DNA of 64,000 nucleotides from Cytophagaceae bacterium (GTDB lineage: Bacteria; Bacteroidota; Bacteroidia; Flavobacteriales; Flavobacteriaceae), in assembly GCA_002710685.1 (NCBI GenBank), contig PALD01000079.1, forward strand, positions 1 through 64,000. Reading direction: 5' to 3'. This document shows, one piece after another, positions 1 to 7,436 of this stretch (the first letter of the stretch is position 1; every line of letters starts with the position of its first letter). The translations under genes were made by a program, and so were the position numbers. The notes under the pieces are model-generated. The model worked only from the letters and a program-made list of their open reading frames with translations. It made no database searches and was not told the DNA's origin.

Positions 1-39
1 GGATTTGAAAAACAGAATTACAGAATAAAAAAACTACAC

Positions 40-58
40 CCAACAATGGCTCCTATGA
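40..58. repeat. Left half of a cassette-like palindrome
   Basis: CCAAC, GGCT and ATGA occur here in the same order as in the reverse complement of 1577-1595 (TCAT, AGCC, GTTGG). The two halves would form one imperfect inverted repeat now split by the IS110-family element. Open frames from base 1 stop at 28 or 81, so the first bases may be the 3' end of an unidentified gene. Pairing is seen; its role as an attC-like site is inferred. Confidence 0.4.
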
Positions 59-81
59 AAAGCCCTAATCGAGTTCCCTAA

Positions 82-357
82 AGTTAATATTTAAATTTCG
101 ATTACTTCATATTATTGATTTTAGCGTATTGAATTTTTGATGAGGCTGTGCATCATCTACAATTTAATACCATATAACTTGCTCGGCATCCTATATGTGA
201 TACGCGCATCTTTGCGGTTCACCAGCATCTGTATGATTATAAGCTATAATAAACCTGGTCACTTGCTAACCGGTGTGATCTTGCATGTAGCATGTCACCT
301 ACATTGTTCTGTGATCCAGGTTTTTCTACTTCCATGTTGAGCTTTGTTATTGGTTTA
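82..357 (-). ncRNA. Candidate bridge/seek RNA region of the IS
   Basis: This stretch lies 3' of the IS110-family transposase and has no convincing gene. In IS1111-type elements the guide RNA that picks donor and target DNA is encoded in this position. I could not fold it by hand or identify the guide loops, so this is a positional suggestion only. Confidence 0.25.
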
Positions 358-1413
358 TTATTCCATGATCCCTATCTCATAGGGAATTCCTGTTTTTATT
401 ACGGCTAAGGTACGGCTCAACAATTTACGGGCCACCTTAACGATTATTGATTTTACGTTCTTACCTTGATGTTTGCGATAATACCCCTGCATTACCGGGT
501 CTGTTCTGATTGCCTGCCAAGAGGCTTCAATAAAATAACTGCGTATCAAGCGGTGTGCTCGCATACTTACCCCGGTATGCCTTAAGGTATCCCCACTTTG
601 ATAAATACCAGGGGCCAAACCTACATAGCCTGCCAAATGCTTTATGTTTTTAAAGCGTCGCAGATCTCCAAGTTCGCCAAGTATGCCACTGGCCACAATG
701 GGGCCTATGCCCGGTATACTGCGCAACAGCATGTAATCTTGCTTAAAATGCGTTTTGGTGTGTTTCCTGAGTAAAGTGGATACATCCCGAAACTCCTGAT
801 CTATAAACCGAAAACTACGCATGCGGCTGCGCAAAACCTCTGTGCCCGTATCATACTCGAACTTCAAGTCATCTAACCAGTGCCTGAAGTCATGGCTCCA
901 GTGATCATTGTCATGCTCCGGTGGTATTTCCATACCATAATACAGCAATTGCATCTTGATATAGCTCTTTATCTGTCGCATATCCTTGACCAGATCATTA
1001 CGACGTCTAAATAAGCTGCGTAGCTGCTCACGGCATTTATCGGGCACACGGATGCTTGTTAACCTGCCGTCCTTAAGTTCGCGGGCGATGAGCTGTGCAT
1101 CGATACGGTCAGTCTTGGTAAGACGTTCTTTGCCCTTCCTGAAAATATCCGCAGGATTCACTACCAGGGAGCTCCAACCATAACCCTCAAAGCATCGATG
1201 CGCGTGGTAGCCGCAACATCCAGCCTCATACGCCGTGGTTACCTCATAACCCCCGTAATGCTTGGCAACATACGCTTTCAAGACTTCAGGGCGAGGCGGC
1301 ATGCTAAAGGTCTTACCTGAAAACAGATTGGTAGCGCAATGAATTTTCCAGCTGCGCTTGTGTATATCGATACCAATGAATAATTTAGGTGAGGCAGTTT
1401 GTTGAGTTTCCAT
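358..1413 (-). CDS. IS110-family transposase
   Basis: This is a 351-residue DEDD transposase that recombines the insertion sequence into target DNA guided by an element-encoded RNA. The N-terminal RuvC-like domain shows Asp16 in GIDIHK, Glu63 in YEAG, and Asp102/Asp105 in KTDRIDA. The C-terminal Transposase_20 domain begins near residue 231 with SIPGIGPIVASGILGELGD and continues with GYVGLAPGIYQSGD; Ser273 in that QSG motif is the likely nucleophile. Length and both domains are complete, so it may be active. The ATG at 1413 is the first codon of the conserved start. It is the only gene of its element. Confidence 0.93.
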   Translation of the reverse strand: METQQTASPKLFIGIDIHKRSWKIHCATNLFSGKTFSMPPRPEVLKAYVAKHYGGYEVTTAYEAGCCGYHAHRCFEGYGWSSLVVNPADIFRKGKERLTKTDRIDAQLIARELKDGRLTSIRVPDKCREQLRSLFRRRNDLVKDMRQIKSYIKMQLLYYGMEIPPEHDNDHWSHDFRHWLDDLKFEYDTGTEVLRSRMRSFRFIDQEFRDVSTLLRKHTKTHFKQDYMLLRSIPGIGPIVASGILGELGDLRRFKNIKHLAGYVGLAPGIYQSGDTLRHTGVSMRAHRLIRSYFIEASWQAIRTDPVMQGYYRKHQGKNVKSIIVKVARKLLSRTLAVIKTGIPYEIGIME

Positions 1414-1502
1414 ATCTTGTGATTTTGAAGAATCTTAAAGATACTCGACAGGCTGCTTTTACATAGATGCTATAAGTAATTGCTTGTTCTCGCCTACTTC
1501 TT

Positions 1503-1516
1503 CCCGCACGTGCGGG
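1503..1516. repeat. 14-bp perfect palindrome CCCGCACGTGCGGG
   Basis: The palindrome CCCGCACGTGCGGG lies upstream of the transposase, near the likely right boundary of the IS. It could mark the IS end or be part of the interrupted cassette-like repeat. No function can be assigned. Confidence 0.5.
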
Positions 1517-1576
1517 ACTCGCGTATTTTCAGTTTGGTGTGTAATTGCAAAGTTAAGTGCTAAACTACGCAACTAC

Positions 1577-1599
1577 TCATAGCCGAGACAGTTGGCAGC
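1577..1599. repeat. Right half of the cassette-like palindrome
   Basis: TCAT-AGCC-(six bases)-GTTGGCAGC ends about 25 bases before the CPBP gene. It pairs with 40-58 across the IS. GTTGGCAGC also pairs (8 of 9) with GCTGCTAAC at 2447-2455 just after the CPBP gene. This is the arrangement of a gene cassette between attC sites. Confidence 0.4.
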
Positions 1600-1623
1600 A
1601 ACCAGAACAAAACATTTATTTAT

Positions 1624-2439
1624 ATGACATCGGAGAATAATTTAAAAACAACTTCTAAACCAATTCATACTGTAGGACTTGTATTGTTTTTTAGTTTATG
1701 CTGCGTGTTTATTTTAATACTATCCTCAAGCCTTACTCAAAATCTACCAGCTAAAATCTCTGATCATTTATCAATACTTTTAGCTACACTACTGACCATT
1801 CTATTAATACTATTGTTTCTAAAGTGGGGAAAATTAAAATTATCAAATGTAGGTATCGTTCCCGGAAAGTATAGTTTTTCACGCTTCATATTTGGTTATA
1901 TTTTTGGATTTCTAATGGCTGCGGCACAAGCTTTAATAGTCCTATCCTACGGGCATTTTCAATTGAAGCTTGTACCAGACATTGCAATGATGGATATATT
2001 TTTGCCATTGCTTCTTTACTTTTTAGTTGCATGCAGAGAAGAATTAGCTTTCCGCTCATATTCCTTAAGAAGACTCAATAGCTCATTAGATTCCGTTTGG
2101 GCATTGACAATCATCGGAATTATTTTTACAGTCGAACATGTTGCAGGAGGAATGAGTTGGAAAATGGCAGTTTTAGGGTCTGGAACTGGAGCAATTTTAT
2201 TTGGTGTTTCAGCTTTAAAGACAAAAGGGCTTGCATTGCCTCTTGGTCTTCACAGCGCCTGGAATTTTGGACAATGGACATTTGGATTTAAAAATAAGTC
2301 GGGAATATGGGAAGCCGTTGTTGAAAAGGGCTATGAAAAAGAGGTTGAAAATGTCGGCTTGGCTGCTTTCATAATTATTATGATAATCGCAATCATTGGG
2401 ATTTTCGTTTATTATAGAAAAGCTAATTTGAGTGAATAA
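1624..2439 (+). CDS. CPBP family intramembrane metalloprotease
   Basis: This is a 271-residue multi-pass membrane protein of the CPBP (Abi/Rce1-like) family, glutamyl proteases that cleave substrates inside the membrane and often act in bacteriocin immunity or maturation. The motifs are intact: EExxxR as E139, E140 and R144, FxxxH ending at H172, and HxxxN as H210 and N214. Hydrophobic segments lie near 15-38, 45-67, 88-108, 125-137, 157-170 and 243-263. The gene stands alone between cassette-like half-palindromes, next to the IS and 0.8 kb from the integrase, so it is probably accessory cargo. The substrate is unknown. Confidence 0.85.
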   Translation: MTSENNLKTTSKPIHTVGLVLFFSLCCVFILILSSSLTQNLPAKISDHLSILLATLLTILLILLFLKWGKLKLSNVGIVPGKYSFSRFIFGYIFGFLMAAAQALIVLSYGHFQLKLVPDIAMMDIFLPLLLYFLVACREELAFRSYSLRRLNSSLDSVWALTIIGIIFTVEHVAGGMSWKMAVLGSGTGAILFGVSALKTKGLALPLGLHSAWNFGQWTFGFKNKSGIWEAVVEKGYEKEVENVGLAAFIIIMIIAIIGIFVYYRKANLSE

Positions 2440-2446
2440 AATGGCA

Positions 2447-2473
2447 GCTGCTAACAAAGAACTGAGGTAAAAG
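2447..2473. repeat. Start of a second cassette-like repeat
   Basis: GCTGCTAAC begins 7 bases after the CPBP stop codon and is complementary to GTTGGCAGC at 1591-1599 with one mismatch. A matching closing half was not found before the integrase, so the site is incomplete or has been deleted. Confidence 0.35.
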
Positions 2474-3277
2474 CCAACTCTTTTCTACATTAAATTTGAG
2501 ACATATTTTTCCTTTGCCAAAATCCTTATGAACAGATCTTAGCTGTTTCATTTATTACTTTTTGGACCTATCCCGTGCTCAGGACAGATACATGATTTTC
2601 ATCATAGGTTAGGCCCGACCTAGCTATTGTAGAAGCTTGCTTTATAGGATTGCGCTAAGCTTCAATCTATATCCAGCATGTTGTAGAATTAATGTGTTTC
2701 GATGGCTTTTTAGGTGTGGTAGATTTCGGTTTGGAGTATATAATCAATATTCACCTAAAATGTGATATAGCATTGATTTACTATACATTCTATTAAATTA
2801 TATGAAGCATTTAAAAACGGAATTTTAAGACGTTTTAAAGCACTTAATATATATTATTTAAGGAATTGTTGGTTTGGGTGATTTGATTAAAACGTGACGG
2901 CTTAAATGGACCAGTATTTAGTGTGTAATATCTGTAAAAGGCTTTAGATTCAAGTTTTATAAATTATATAGAGAAACCTGCCTGTCTGGTTTTTGTTTAT
3001 TTATGTTTATTAATATTTATAATAGATACCACTGCTTGTCCATTTCTAGGACGGTTAAGGGACACTAGTGTCCCGGGCATGGCCAAATTTTGGCATAGAA
3101 CCGTCCCACACTAAAACCTTTTAAAATCCTTTAAATATTATGAGGATAGCGATATTAAGATACCTTTTCAAATAAGTGGTTTAGTAATGGCTTTTGTTTT
3201 TTGAGAACATCCCTATGTGAACTGATTTATAAATACTAATAAAGGATTCATCTAAAATTCCCCGTTTGATTCAAACT
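2474..3277. other. Non-coding stretch, AT-rich, one structured site
   Basis: No reading frame here looks real. The sequence is AT-rich between the CPBP gene and the integrase stop. The only clear structure is the branched palindrome at 3049-3106, listed separately. I found no second copy of the tRNA-Ser 3' end that would mark the other attachment site. Confidence 0.6.
3049..3106. repeat. Branched palindrome (three-way junction)
   Basis: GGACGGTT at 3049-3056 pairs exactly with AACCGTCC at 3099-3106. Inside lie two further palindromes: GGGACACTAGTGTCCC (3059-3074, perfect 16 bp) and GCCAAATTTTGGC (3082-3094). Single strands would fold into a stem with two hairpin arms. It sits 170 bases beyond the 3' end of the integrase gene. 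It could be a recombination accessory site, an origin of transfer, or a structured RNA or terminator; nothing in the sequence decides. Confidence 0.6.
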
Positions 3278-4489
3278 TTAGTGAAACTTACTTTTTAAAA
3301 TTTGCATATCCTGGCTTACTTTCATATCCAGAATTTTAGCATAGTGCTGGGTTGTTTTAAGATTAGTGTGCCCCAGCATTTTGCTCACACTTTCAATGGG
3401 CACTCCGTTCGTAAGAGTTACGGTAGTAGCAAAAGTGTGTCTAGCCAAATGAAAGGTTAGGTTTTTTGAAATTCTCGCCAAGGTCGCAATTTCTTTAATG
3501 TACGCATTCATTTTTTGGTTACTTAGCACAGGGAGGACCAAATCCTTTTCCTTTAAGGTTTCATTTTCATGGTATTTTTCGATTATTGTATTAGCAATGG
3601 GCAGGATTGGGATATTACTTCGGGTATCTGTTTTAGAACGTTTGGTTTTTATCCATTGCCCTCCATCTATACCAATCCTTATATCACCTCTTTTTAATTT
3701 TTTAACATCTGCATAGGCCAGCCCGGTAAAACAACAGAAAATAAAAATATCACGGACTTGGTCTAACCGTTCCATTTTTAAATTCAGGTCAATTATCTTT
3801 TGAATTTCTTCTTCTGATAGGAACTCACGTTCAACAATTTTTAATTTACCCTTCCAATGTAGAAAAGGGTCTTTGTCTATCCAATCGTTAGCATGCGCTA
3901 TGCGGATAATCTTTTTAAAGTTGGTTATGTATTTAATTGCAGAGTTATGGGCGCATTTGCGTGTGGTTTTGAGGTAATATTCAAGCCCTGTAATGAACTT
4001 ATAATCCACTTCCTGTACAGGAATGTCATTTTTCTTGTATTTCTTCTTTATAAAATCAGACACGTGTTTTTTGCAGGTGCGATACCGTTCGGCTGTTCCA
4101 GCGGCAAAATCTTTTCCGATAAGACTATCAACTTTGTCGTTGTGTTCCTGAAATATTTCTAGGAGCATTTTTTTTGATTTGTCTTTGCCTAGAAGCACAT
4201 CGCGAAGGTCAGTAACGGTATAGTGCTCATTTTGATTTTCAAAATTTTGCTGGATGGAATAGACCTTATTCTTTAGAATACTAAGATGTCTATTAATATT
4301 TTGCGCTTCTGGGGAGTTCCCCATGGCGCCTTGGGTTTTGGAGTTCCACCAATCAATCCGAATTTTGCGGTGGACACTGAATTCAGTCCTGCGGCCATCC
4401 AGGGTCATTCTTAGGTAGATATTCGTTTTACCGTTCTTATCGGCCTTACTTTTTTTGATATAAAATAGAAGAGAAAGAGCTAGTGACAT
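3278..4489 (-). CDS. Tyrosine recombinase / integrase (Bacteroidota type)
   Basis: This 403-residue integrase has an N-terminal arm-binding domain (about 1-90), a SAM-like core-binding domain (about 105-210) and a C-terminal catalytic domain. Catalytic residues seen are H347-x-x-R350 (HLARHTF), H374 (LGHTNLKTTQHY) and the nucleophile Y383. The usual first arginine after TGL is absent: the segment reads CCFTGLAYADV. This substitution is known for IntDOT and relatives. The gene stands 240 bases from the 3' end of tRNA-Ser, so that tRNA is the likely attachment site and the element extends leftwards beyond the window. It is full length and probably functional. Confidence 0.93.
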   Translation of the reverse strand: MSLALSLLFYIKKSKADKNGKTNIYLRMTLDGRRTEFSVHRKIRIDWWNSKTQGAMGNSPEAQNINRHLSILKNKVYSIQQNFENQNEHYTVTDLRDVLLGKDKSKKMLLEIFQEHNDKVDSLIGKDFAAGTAERYRTCKKHVSDFIKKKYKKNDIPVQEVDYKFITGLEYYLKTTRKCAHNSAIKYITNFKKIIRIAHANDWIDKDPFLHWKGKLKIVEREFLSEEEIQKIIDLNLKMERLDQVRDIFIFCCFTGLAYADVKKLKRGDIRIGIDGGQWIKTKRSKTDTRSNIPILPIANTIIEKYHENETLKEKDLVLPVLSNQKMNAYIKEIATLARISKNLTFHLARHTFATTVTLTNGVPIESVSKMLGHTNLKTTQHYAKILDMKVSQDMQILKSKFH

Positions 4490-4670
4490 AATAAAAGTGC
4501 ATCGATTTCCACCAATGTACTAAAAAAATATTACATCTTAATTGTTGTAAATTGTTTGTTTTCAGAATATTGAGTGTTTCTGGTGGAACTTTTTTATGGC
4601 TAGGAAGTGACACCGAATTCGCCCCTTTTTCATTGCAATTATTTGATATCAAATAAAATCAATAAAAATA

Positions 4671-4705
4671 AAAAACCCTGTAAATCATATGATTACAGGG
4701 TTTTT
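4671..4705. terminator. Bidirectional terminator hairpin
   Basis: AAAAACCCTGTAA (4671-4683) pairs with TTACAGGGTTTTT (4693-4705), with further pairing in the loop. T-runs follow on both strands. It can end the tRNA-Ser transcript and shield it from the integrase side. Confidence 0.8.
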
Positions 4706-4728
4706 GTTGCCTATTTAAGGACTTTTTG

Positions 4729-4813
4729 CGGAGAAAGAGGGATTCGAACCCCCGGAGGTGTGACCCTCAACAGTTTTCAAGACTGCCGCATTCGACCACT
4801 CTGCCATTTCTCC
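4729..4813 (-). tRNA. tRNA-Ser (anticodon TGA)
   Basis: The minus strand reads GGAGAAA at the 5' acceptor arm (4813) and TTTCTCC at the 3' arm, followed by discriminator G at 4729. The anticodon loop is CTTGAAA, giving anticodon TGA for UCA codons. A long variable arm typical of serine tRNAs precedes the T-loop GGTTCGAATCC. CCA is not encoded. The 3' end faces the integrase, as expected for an integration target. Confidence 0.95.
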
Positions 4814-4872
4814 TTAAGCGGGTGCAAATATAATATCATTTTTAAGATGCTGAAAATTTTTTTGACATTCTT

Positions 4873-5541
4873 TTACTCATTGTTTTTTCCCGTGATGGGT
4901 ATTTTTTTTCCCTTAAAGTGAGGATCCTTGTTGATAAGAAGTTCACCCAGGGCTTTAACGTTGGCTATCAGTTCCCTAAAGTTGTTTTTAACATCAGCCT
5001 CATACTTTCTCCTATCTCCTATATACCCATAAAAGTCCAGGCCCATGGAGCGCGCAAGGTAGATTGCGCGGGGAAGGTGAAACTTTTGCGACACCACAAT
5101 GGCCTTGTCAACCTCAAAGATATAATTTGCCCTGAAAACAGAATCATAGGTGTCAAAACCGGCAAAATCCATGAAGATATCCTCCTCGGGCACGCCACGC
5201 TCCAAGAGGTATTTTTTCATCGCAGAAGGCTCATTATAATATTGAGAGCCATTGTCACCCGAAAGTAAAAAGCGCTTCACCTTATTGTTTTCATATAAGA
5301 AAAGGGCGCTCTCCACCCGGTCCCGCAGCACAACACTAAGCTCGCCATCCCGCTTCACGCTTGCCCCCAGCACGATGACCGTGTATGCCTCGGGGATTTT
5401 CCCGGCATCCTCATAGATAAATTCCTTGGTCTTGTGTTGGATATGAAAAGAAAGGCCGACTAATACCAGCATACCCACAAGGGCCATCAACAAGGTATGG
5501 ACGGCAAAGCGTTTAAGGGTAGTCCTAGACATTTTTTTCAT
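4873..5541 (-). CDS. SanA/YdcF-like DUF218 membrane protein
   Basis: This protein of about 222 residues has one N-terminal membrane segment (about residues 10-31) and a periplasmic DUF218 domain. Recognisable stretches are YTVIVLGASVKRDGELS, the LSGDNGS segment, and VSQKFHLPRAIYLAR. SanA/ElyC relatives affect cell-envelope integrity and antibiotic tolerance, but their reaction is not known. The ATG at 5541 was preferred over an upstream TTG at 5550. It lies divergently from the nitroreductase gene, with about 50 bases between the two starts, and no partner gene indicates its substrate. Confidence 0.85.
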   Translation of the reverse strand: MKKMSRTTLKRFAVHTLLMALVGMLVLVGLSFHIQHKTKEFIYEDAGKIPEAYTVIVLGASVKRDGELSVVLRDRVESALFLYENNKVKRFLLSGDNGSQYYNEPSAMKKYLLERGVPEEDIFMDFAGFDTYDSVFRANYIFEVDKAIVVSQKFHLPRAIYLARSMGLDFYGYIGDRRKYEADVKNNFRELIANVKALGELLINKDPHFKGKKIPITGKNNE

Positions 5542-5566
5542 TAGGGGCAAAGTCGTTGTCCTTGAT

Positions 5567-5574
5567 TAACTTTG
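5567..5574 (+). promoter_or_regulatory. -7 promoter box TAACTTTG
   Basis: TAACTTTG fits the Bacteroidota -7 consensus TAnnTTTG exactly and ends 18 bases before the nitroreductase ATG at 5593. No clear -33 element is visible. Confidence 0.55.
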
Positions 5575-5592
5575 TGTAAATATAAAGCAGGA

Positions 5593-6222
5593 ATGAACAT
5601 AATAGAACGTCTCCAGTGGCGATATGCAACAAAAAAGTTTGACCCCACGATCAGGCTTTCGTCAAAAAAGCTCAGCACCCTCACCCAGGCCTTTAACCTC
5701 ACGGCGACCTCATACGGTCTACAGCCATTGCGGTTGCTCGTCATGGATGATAAGGCAAAAAAAGAAGAATTATTGCCCTATACCTATGAACAGCGCCAGG
5801 TTGTAGATGCATCCCATCTCCTGGTCATCTGTATTGAGGCCAGCACCGGTCCCGCTGAGATCAAGGAATATTTTGACAGGGTCAAGGACACACGCGACAC
5901 CCCCGAAAATATATTGGCACCATTTCGCAAAGACCTCATCACGCGTTTTAAAGACCTGGAACAGGATGAGGTAGAAAACTGGGCAATCAACCAGGCATAT
6001 CTAGCACTGGGCAATCTCTTGACCGTTTGTGCTGTCGAGGGCATTGATGCCTGCCCCATGGAAGGGTTCATGGCGGCAGAGTTTGATAAAAAGCTCAAGC
6101 TTGATACCCTGGGCCTTAAATCTGTATTGTTGCTTCCAGTGGGCTACCGGGCAAAAGATGACATGTTTGCCTCTTTCAAGAAAGTAAGGAGGGAAGTGGG
6201 GGATTCGGTAAAATATCTATGA
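5593..6222 (+). CDS. NAD(P)H-dependent nitroreductase family oxidoreductase
   Basis: This flavoenzyme of about 209 residues is NfsB-like and uses FMN and NAD(P)H to reduce nitro compounds, quinones or related substrates in the cytoplasm. The N-terminal WRYATKKFD motif is the FMN-binding segment. The C-terminal LLPVGYRAKDD and the segment ACPMEGF (about residue 160) are typical of the family. The start at 5593 was chosen because upstream codons overlap the promoter box; the family normally starts MN-I-x-x-L-x-W-R-Y-A. The natural substrate cannot be read from the sequence. Confidence 0.88.
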   Translation: MNIIERLQWRYATKKFDPTIRLSSKKLSTLTQAFNLTATSYGLQPLRLLVMDDKAKKEELLPYTYEQRQVVDASHLLVICIEASTGPAEIKEYFDRVKDTRDTPENILAPFRKDLITRFKDLEQDEVENWAINQAYLALGNLLTVCAVEGIDACPMEGFMAAEFDKKLKLDTLGLKSVLLLPVGYRAKDDMFASFKKVRREVGDSVKYL

Positions 6223-6256
6223 GTCCATTTCGCTTAAAGCGAAAAAACCACTCATG
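6220..6256. terminator. Hairpin between convergent genes
   Basis: TTTCGCTT (6228-6235) pairs with AAGCGAAA (6237-6244), and the outer TGAGT/ACTCA bases extend the stem. It separates the nitroreductase gene from the convergent ribB gene. The core is also a degenerate member of the GCTTTCGCGAAAGC palindrome family seen across the window. Confidence 0.55.
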
Positions 6257-6260
6257 AAAT

Positions 6261-7403
6261 CTAGTAATTTACCCAGTCTGTGATTTCCAGGCCATAGCCT
6301 ATCATCCCCACGCGTTTTACGCTCTCACTGTTTGTGAGCAATCGTATCTTGCTGATGCCCAGGTCGTGCAAAATCTGTGCGCCTATACCAAAATCCTTTG
6401 AATCCATCTTGATTTGTGGCGCCTTGACCACCCCCTTTTTTTGTAGTGACTGCAATTCTACCAGCCTGCCCAGCAACCTTTCTGACGAGGTATCCTGGTT
6501 GATGAAGACAATGGCGCCGCGACCCTCATCATTGATGGACTGAAACATTGCATCCAGTTTTTTATCAGGCTCGTTTGTGAGCGTCCCCAGGATGTCGTTG
6601 TTCACAAAACTGCTGTTTACCCTTACAAGAACGGGTTCATCGATACCCCAGTCACCTTTTGTGAGCGCCAGGTGTATCTGGTCATTTGTGGTCTGTTTAT
6701 ATGCCCTTAACCTAAAATCGCCAAAGCGTGACTTAAAGTCAAAGTCTTCCATCTTTGTGATTAGGCTATCGTGCTGCATGCGGTAGGCCACAAGGTCTTC
6801 AATGGTGATGATCTTTAGGTCAAATTTTTTTGCCACTTCATACAGCTGCGGCAGGCGCGCCATGGTGCCATCTTCATTCATGACCTCTACGATAACGCCA
6901 GCAGGGCTCAAACCAGCAAGGCGTGCAAGGTCTATGGCGGCCTCGGTATGGCCGGTACGTCTTAATACGCCCCCTTGTTTTGCAATAAGCGGAAATATAT
7001 GCCCGGGCCTGGAGAGGTCCCAGGACTTGGTCTGTGGGTCTATGAGTGCCTGTACAGTCTTTGCCCTGTCTCCAGCACTGATACCGGTGGTGACGCCCTT
7101 GCCCTTTAGATCTACTGATACGGTAAAGGCAGTCTCCATGGGGTCTGTATTCGTGCCCACCATGCGGTCCAGCTGCAATTCTTCGCAGCGTTCTTCGGTA
7201 AGTGGGGCGCAGATTAGGCCACGCCCGTGGGTTGCCATGAAATTGATGACCTCAGGGGTTGCCATTTCGGCGGCAGCCAGAAAATCTCCTTCATTTTCGC
7301 GGTCAGCGTCATCTACAACAATGATGACCTTGCCCTGTTTTATGTCTTCAATGGCTTCTTGAATCGTGTTCAGTTCAATGGATGGAGATAGGGTATGGGT
7401 CAT
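6261..7403 (-). CDS. ribB: 3,4-dihydroxy-2-butanone 4-phosphate synthase with degenerate GTP cyclohydrolase II domain
   Basis: This 380-residue protein has the RibBA two-domain layout of riboflavin biosynthesis. The N-terminal DHBP synthase domain is intact: DDADRENEGD at 31-40 and GHTEAA at 151-156. It converts ribulose 5-phosphate to the four-carbon precursor of lumazine. The C-terminal GTP cyclohydrolase II domain (from about 208) keeps the end of the fold (DFGIGAQILHDLGISKIRLL) but lacks the zinc-binding cysteines: the canonical SECLTGD...LRCDCG region reads LVRVNSSFVNNDILGTLTN. The second half is therefore unlikely to open GTP, and a separate ribA would be needed. It is the last gene of a minus-strand run with lptG, lolA and ftsK. 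Confidence 0.9.
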   Translation of the reverse strand: MTHTLSPSIELNTIQEAIEDIKQGKVIIVVDDADRENEGDFLAAAEMATPEVINFMATHGRGLICAPLTEERCEELQLDRMVGTNTDPMETAFTVSVDLKGKGVTTGISAGDRAKTVQALIDPQTKSWDLSRPGHIFPLIAKQGGVLRRTGHTEAAIDLARLAGLSPAGVIVEVMNEDGTMARLPQLYEVAKKFDLKIITIEDLVAYRMQHDSLITKMEDFDFKSRFGDFRLRAYKQTTNDQIHLALTKGDWGIDEPVLVRVNSSFVNNDILGTLTNEPDKKLDAMFQSINDEGRGAIVFINQDTSSERLLGRLVELQSLQKKGVVKAPQIKMDSKDFGIGAQILHDLGISKIRLLTNSESVKRVGMIGYGLEITDWVNY

Positions 7404-7421
7404 TGCGGTTTTTTAATGGTA

Positions 7422-7429
7422 CAAAGATA
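7422..7429 (-). promoter_or_regulatory. -7 promoter box TATCTTTG for ribB
   Basis: The minus strand reads TATCTTTG, an exact TAnnTTTG match, ending 18 bases before the ribB ATG at 7403. ribB may thus be transcribed alone as well as with lptG. No -33 element was recognised. Confidence 0.5.
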
Positions 7430-7436
7430 GGTAAAG

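Larger units (their letters stand above)
82..1500 (-). mobile_element. IS110-family insertion sequence, ends not exact
   Basis: The element is defined by its transposase (358-1413, minus). The flanks match halves of one interrupted palindrome, which places the ends roughly at 60-100 and 1490-1560. About 275 bases are non-coding downstream of the transposase and fewer than 100 upstream. IS110 elements lack classical terminal inverted repeats and carry a bridge (seek) RNA in a non-coding end; the long downstream end is what IS1111-type members show. A short subterminal inverted match (ATTACTT near 101 and its complement near 1479) is visible. The exact ends are inference. Confidence 0.5.

Noticed and set aside
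137-340. 67-codon plus-strand frame beside the IS
   Set aside because: It lies in the non-coding end of the IS, opposite the transposase direction, with no recognisable content.
3250-3280. GATTCAAAC near 3269 as a second attachment site
   Set aside because: It shares only a short, inexact word with the tRNA-Ser T-loop and has no extended match.
4607-4921. 104-codon plus-strand frame across the tRNA-Ser region
   Set aside because: It reads through the tRNA complement (the RGIRTPGG-type peptide is a known artefact of tRNA-Ser) and has no family signal.
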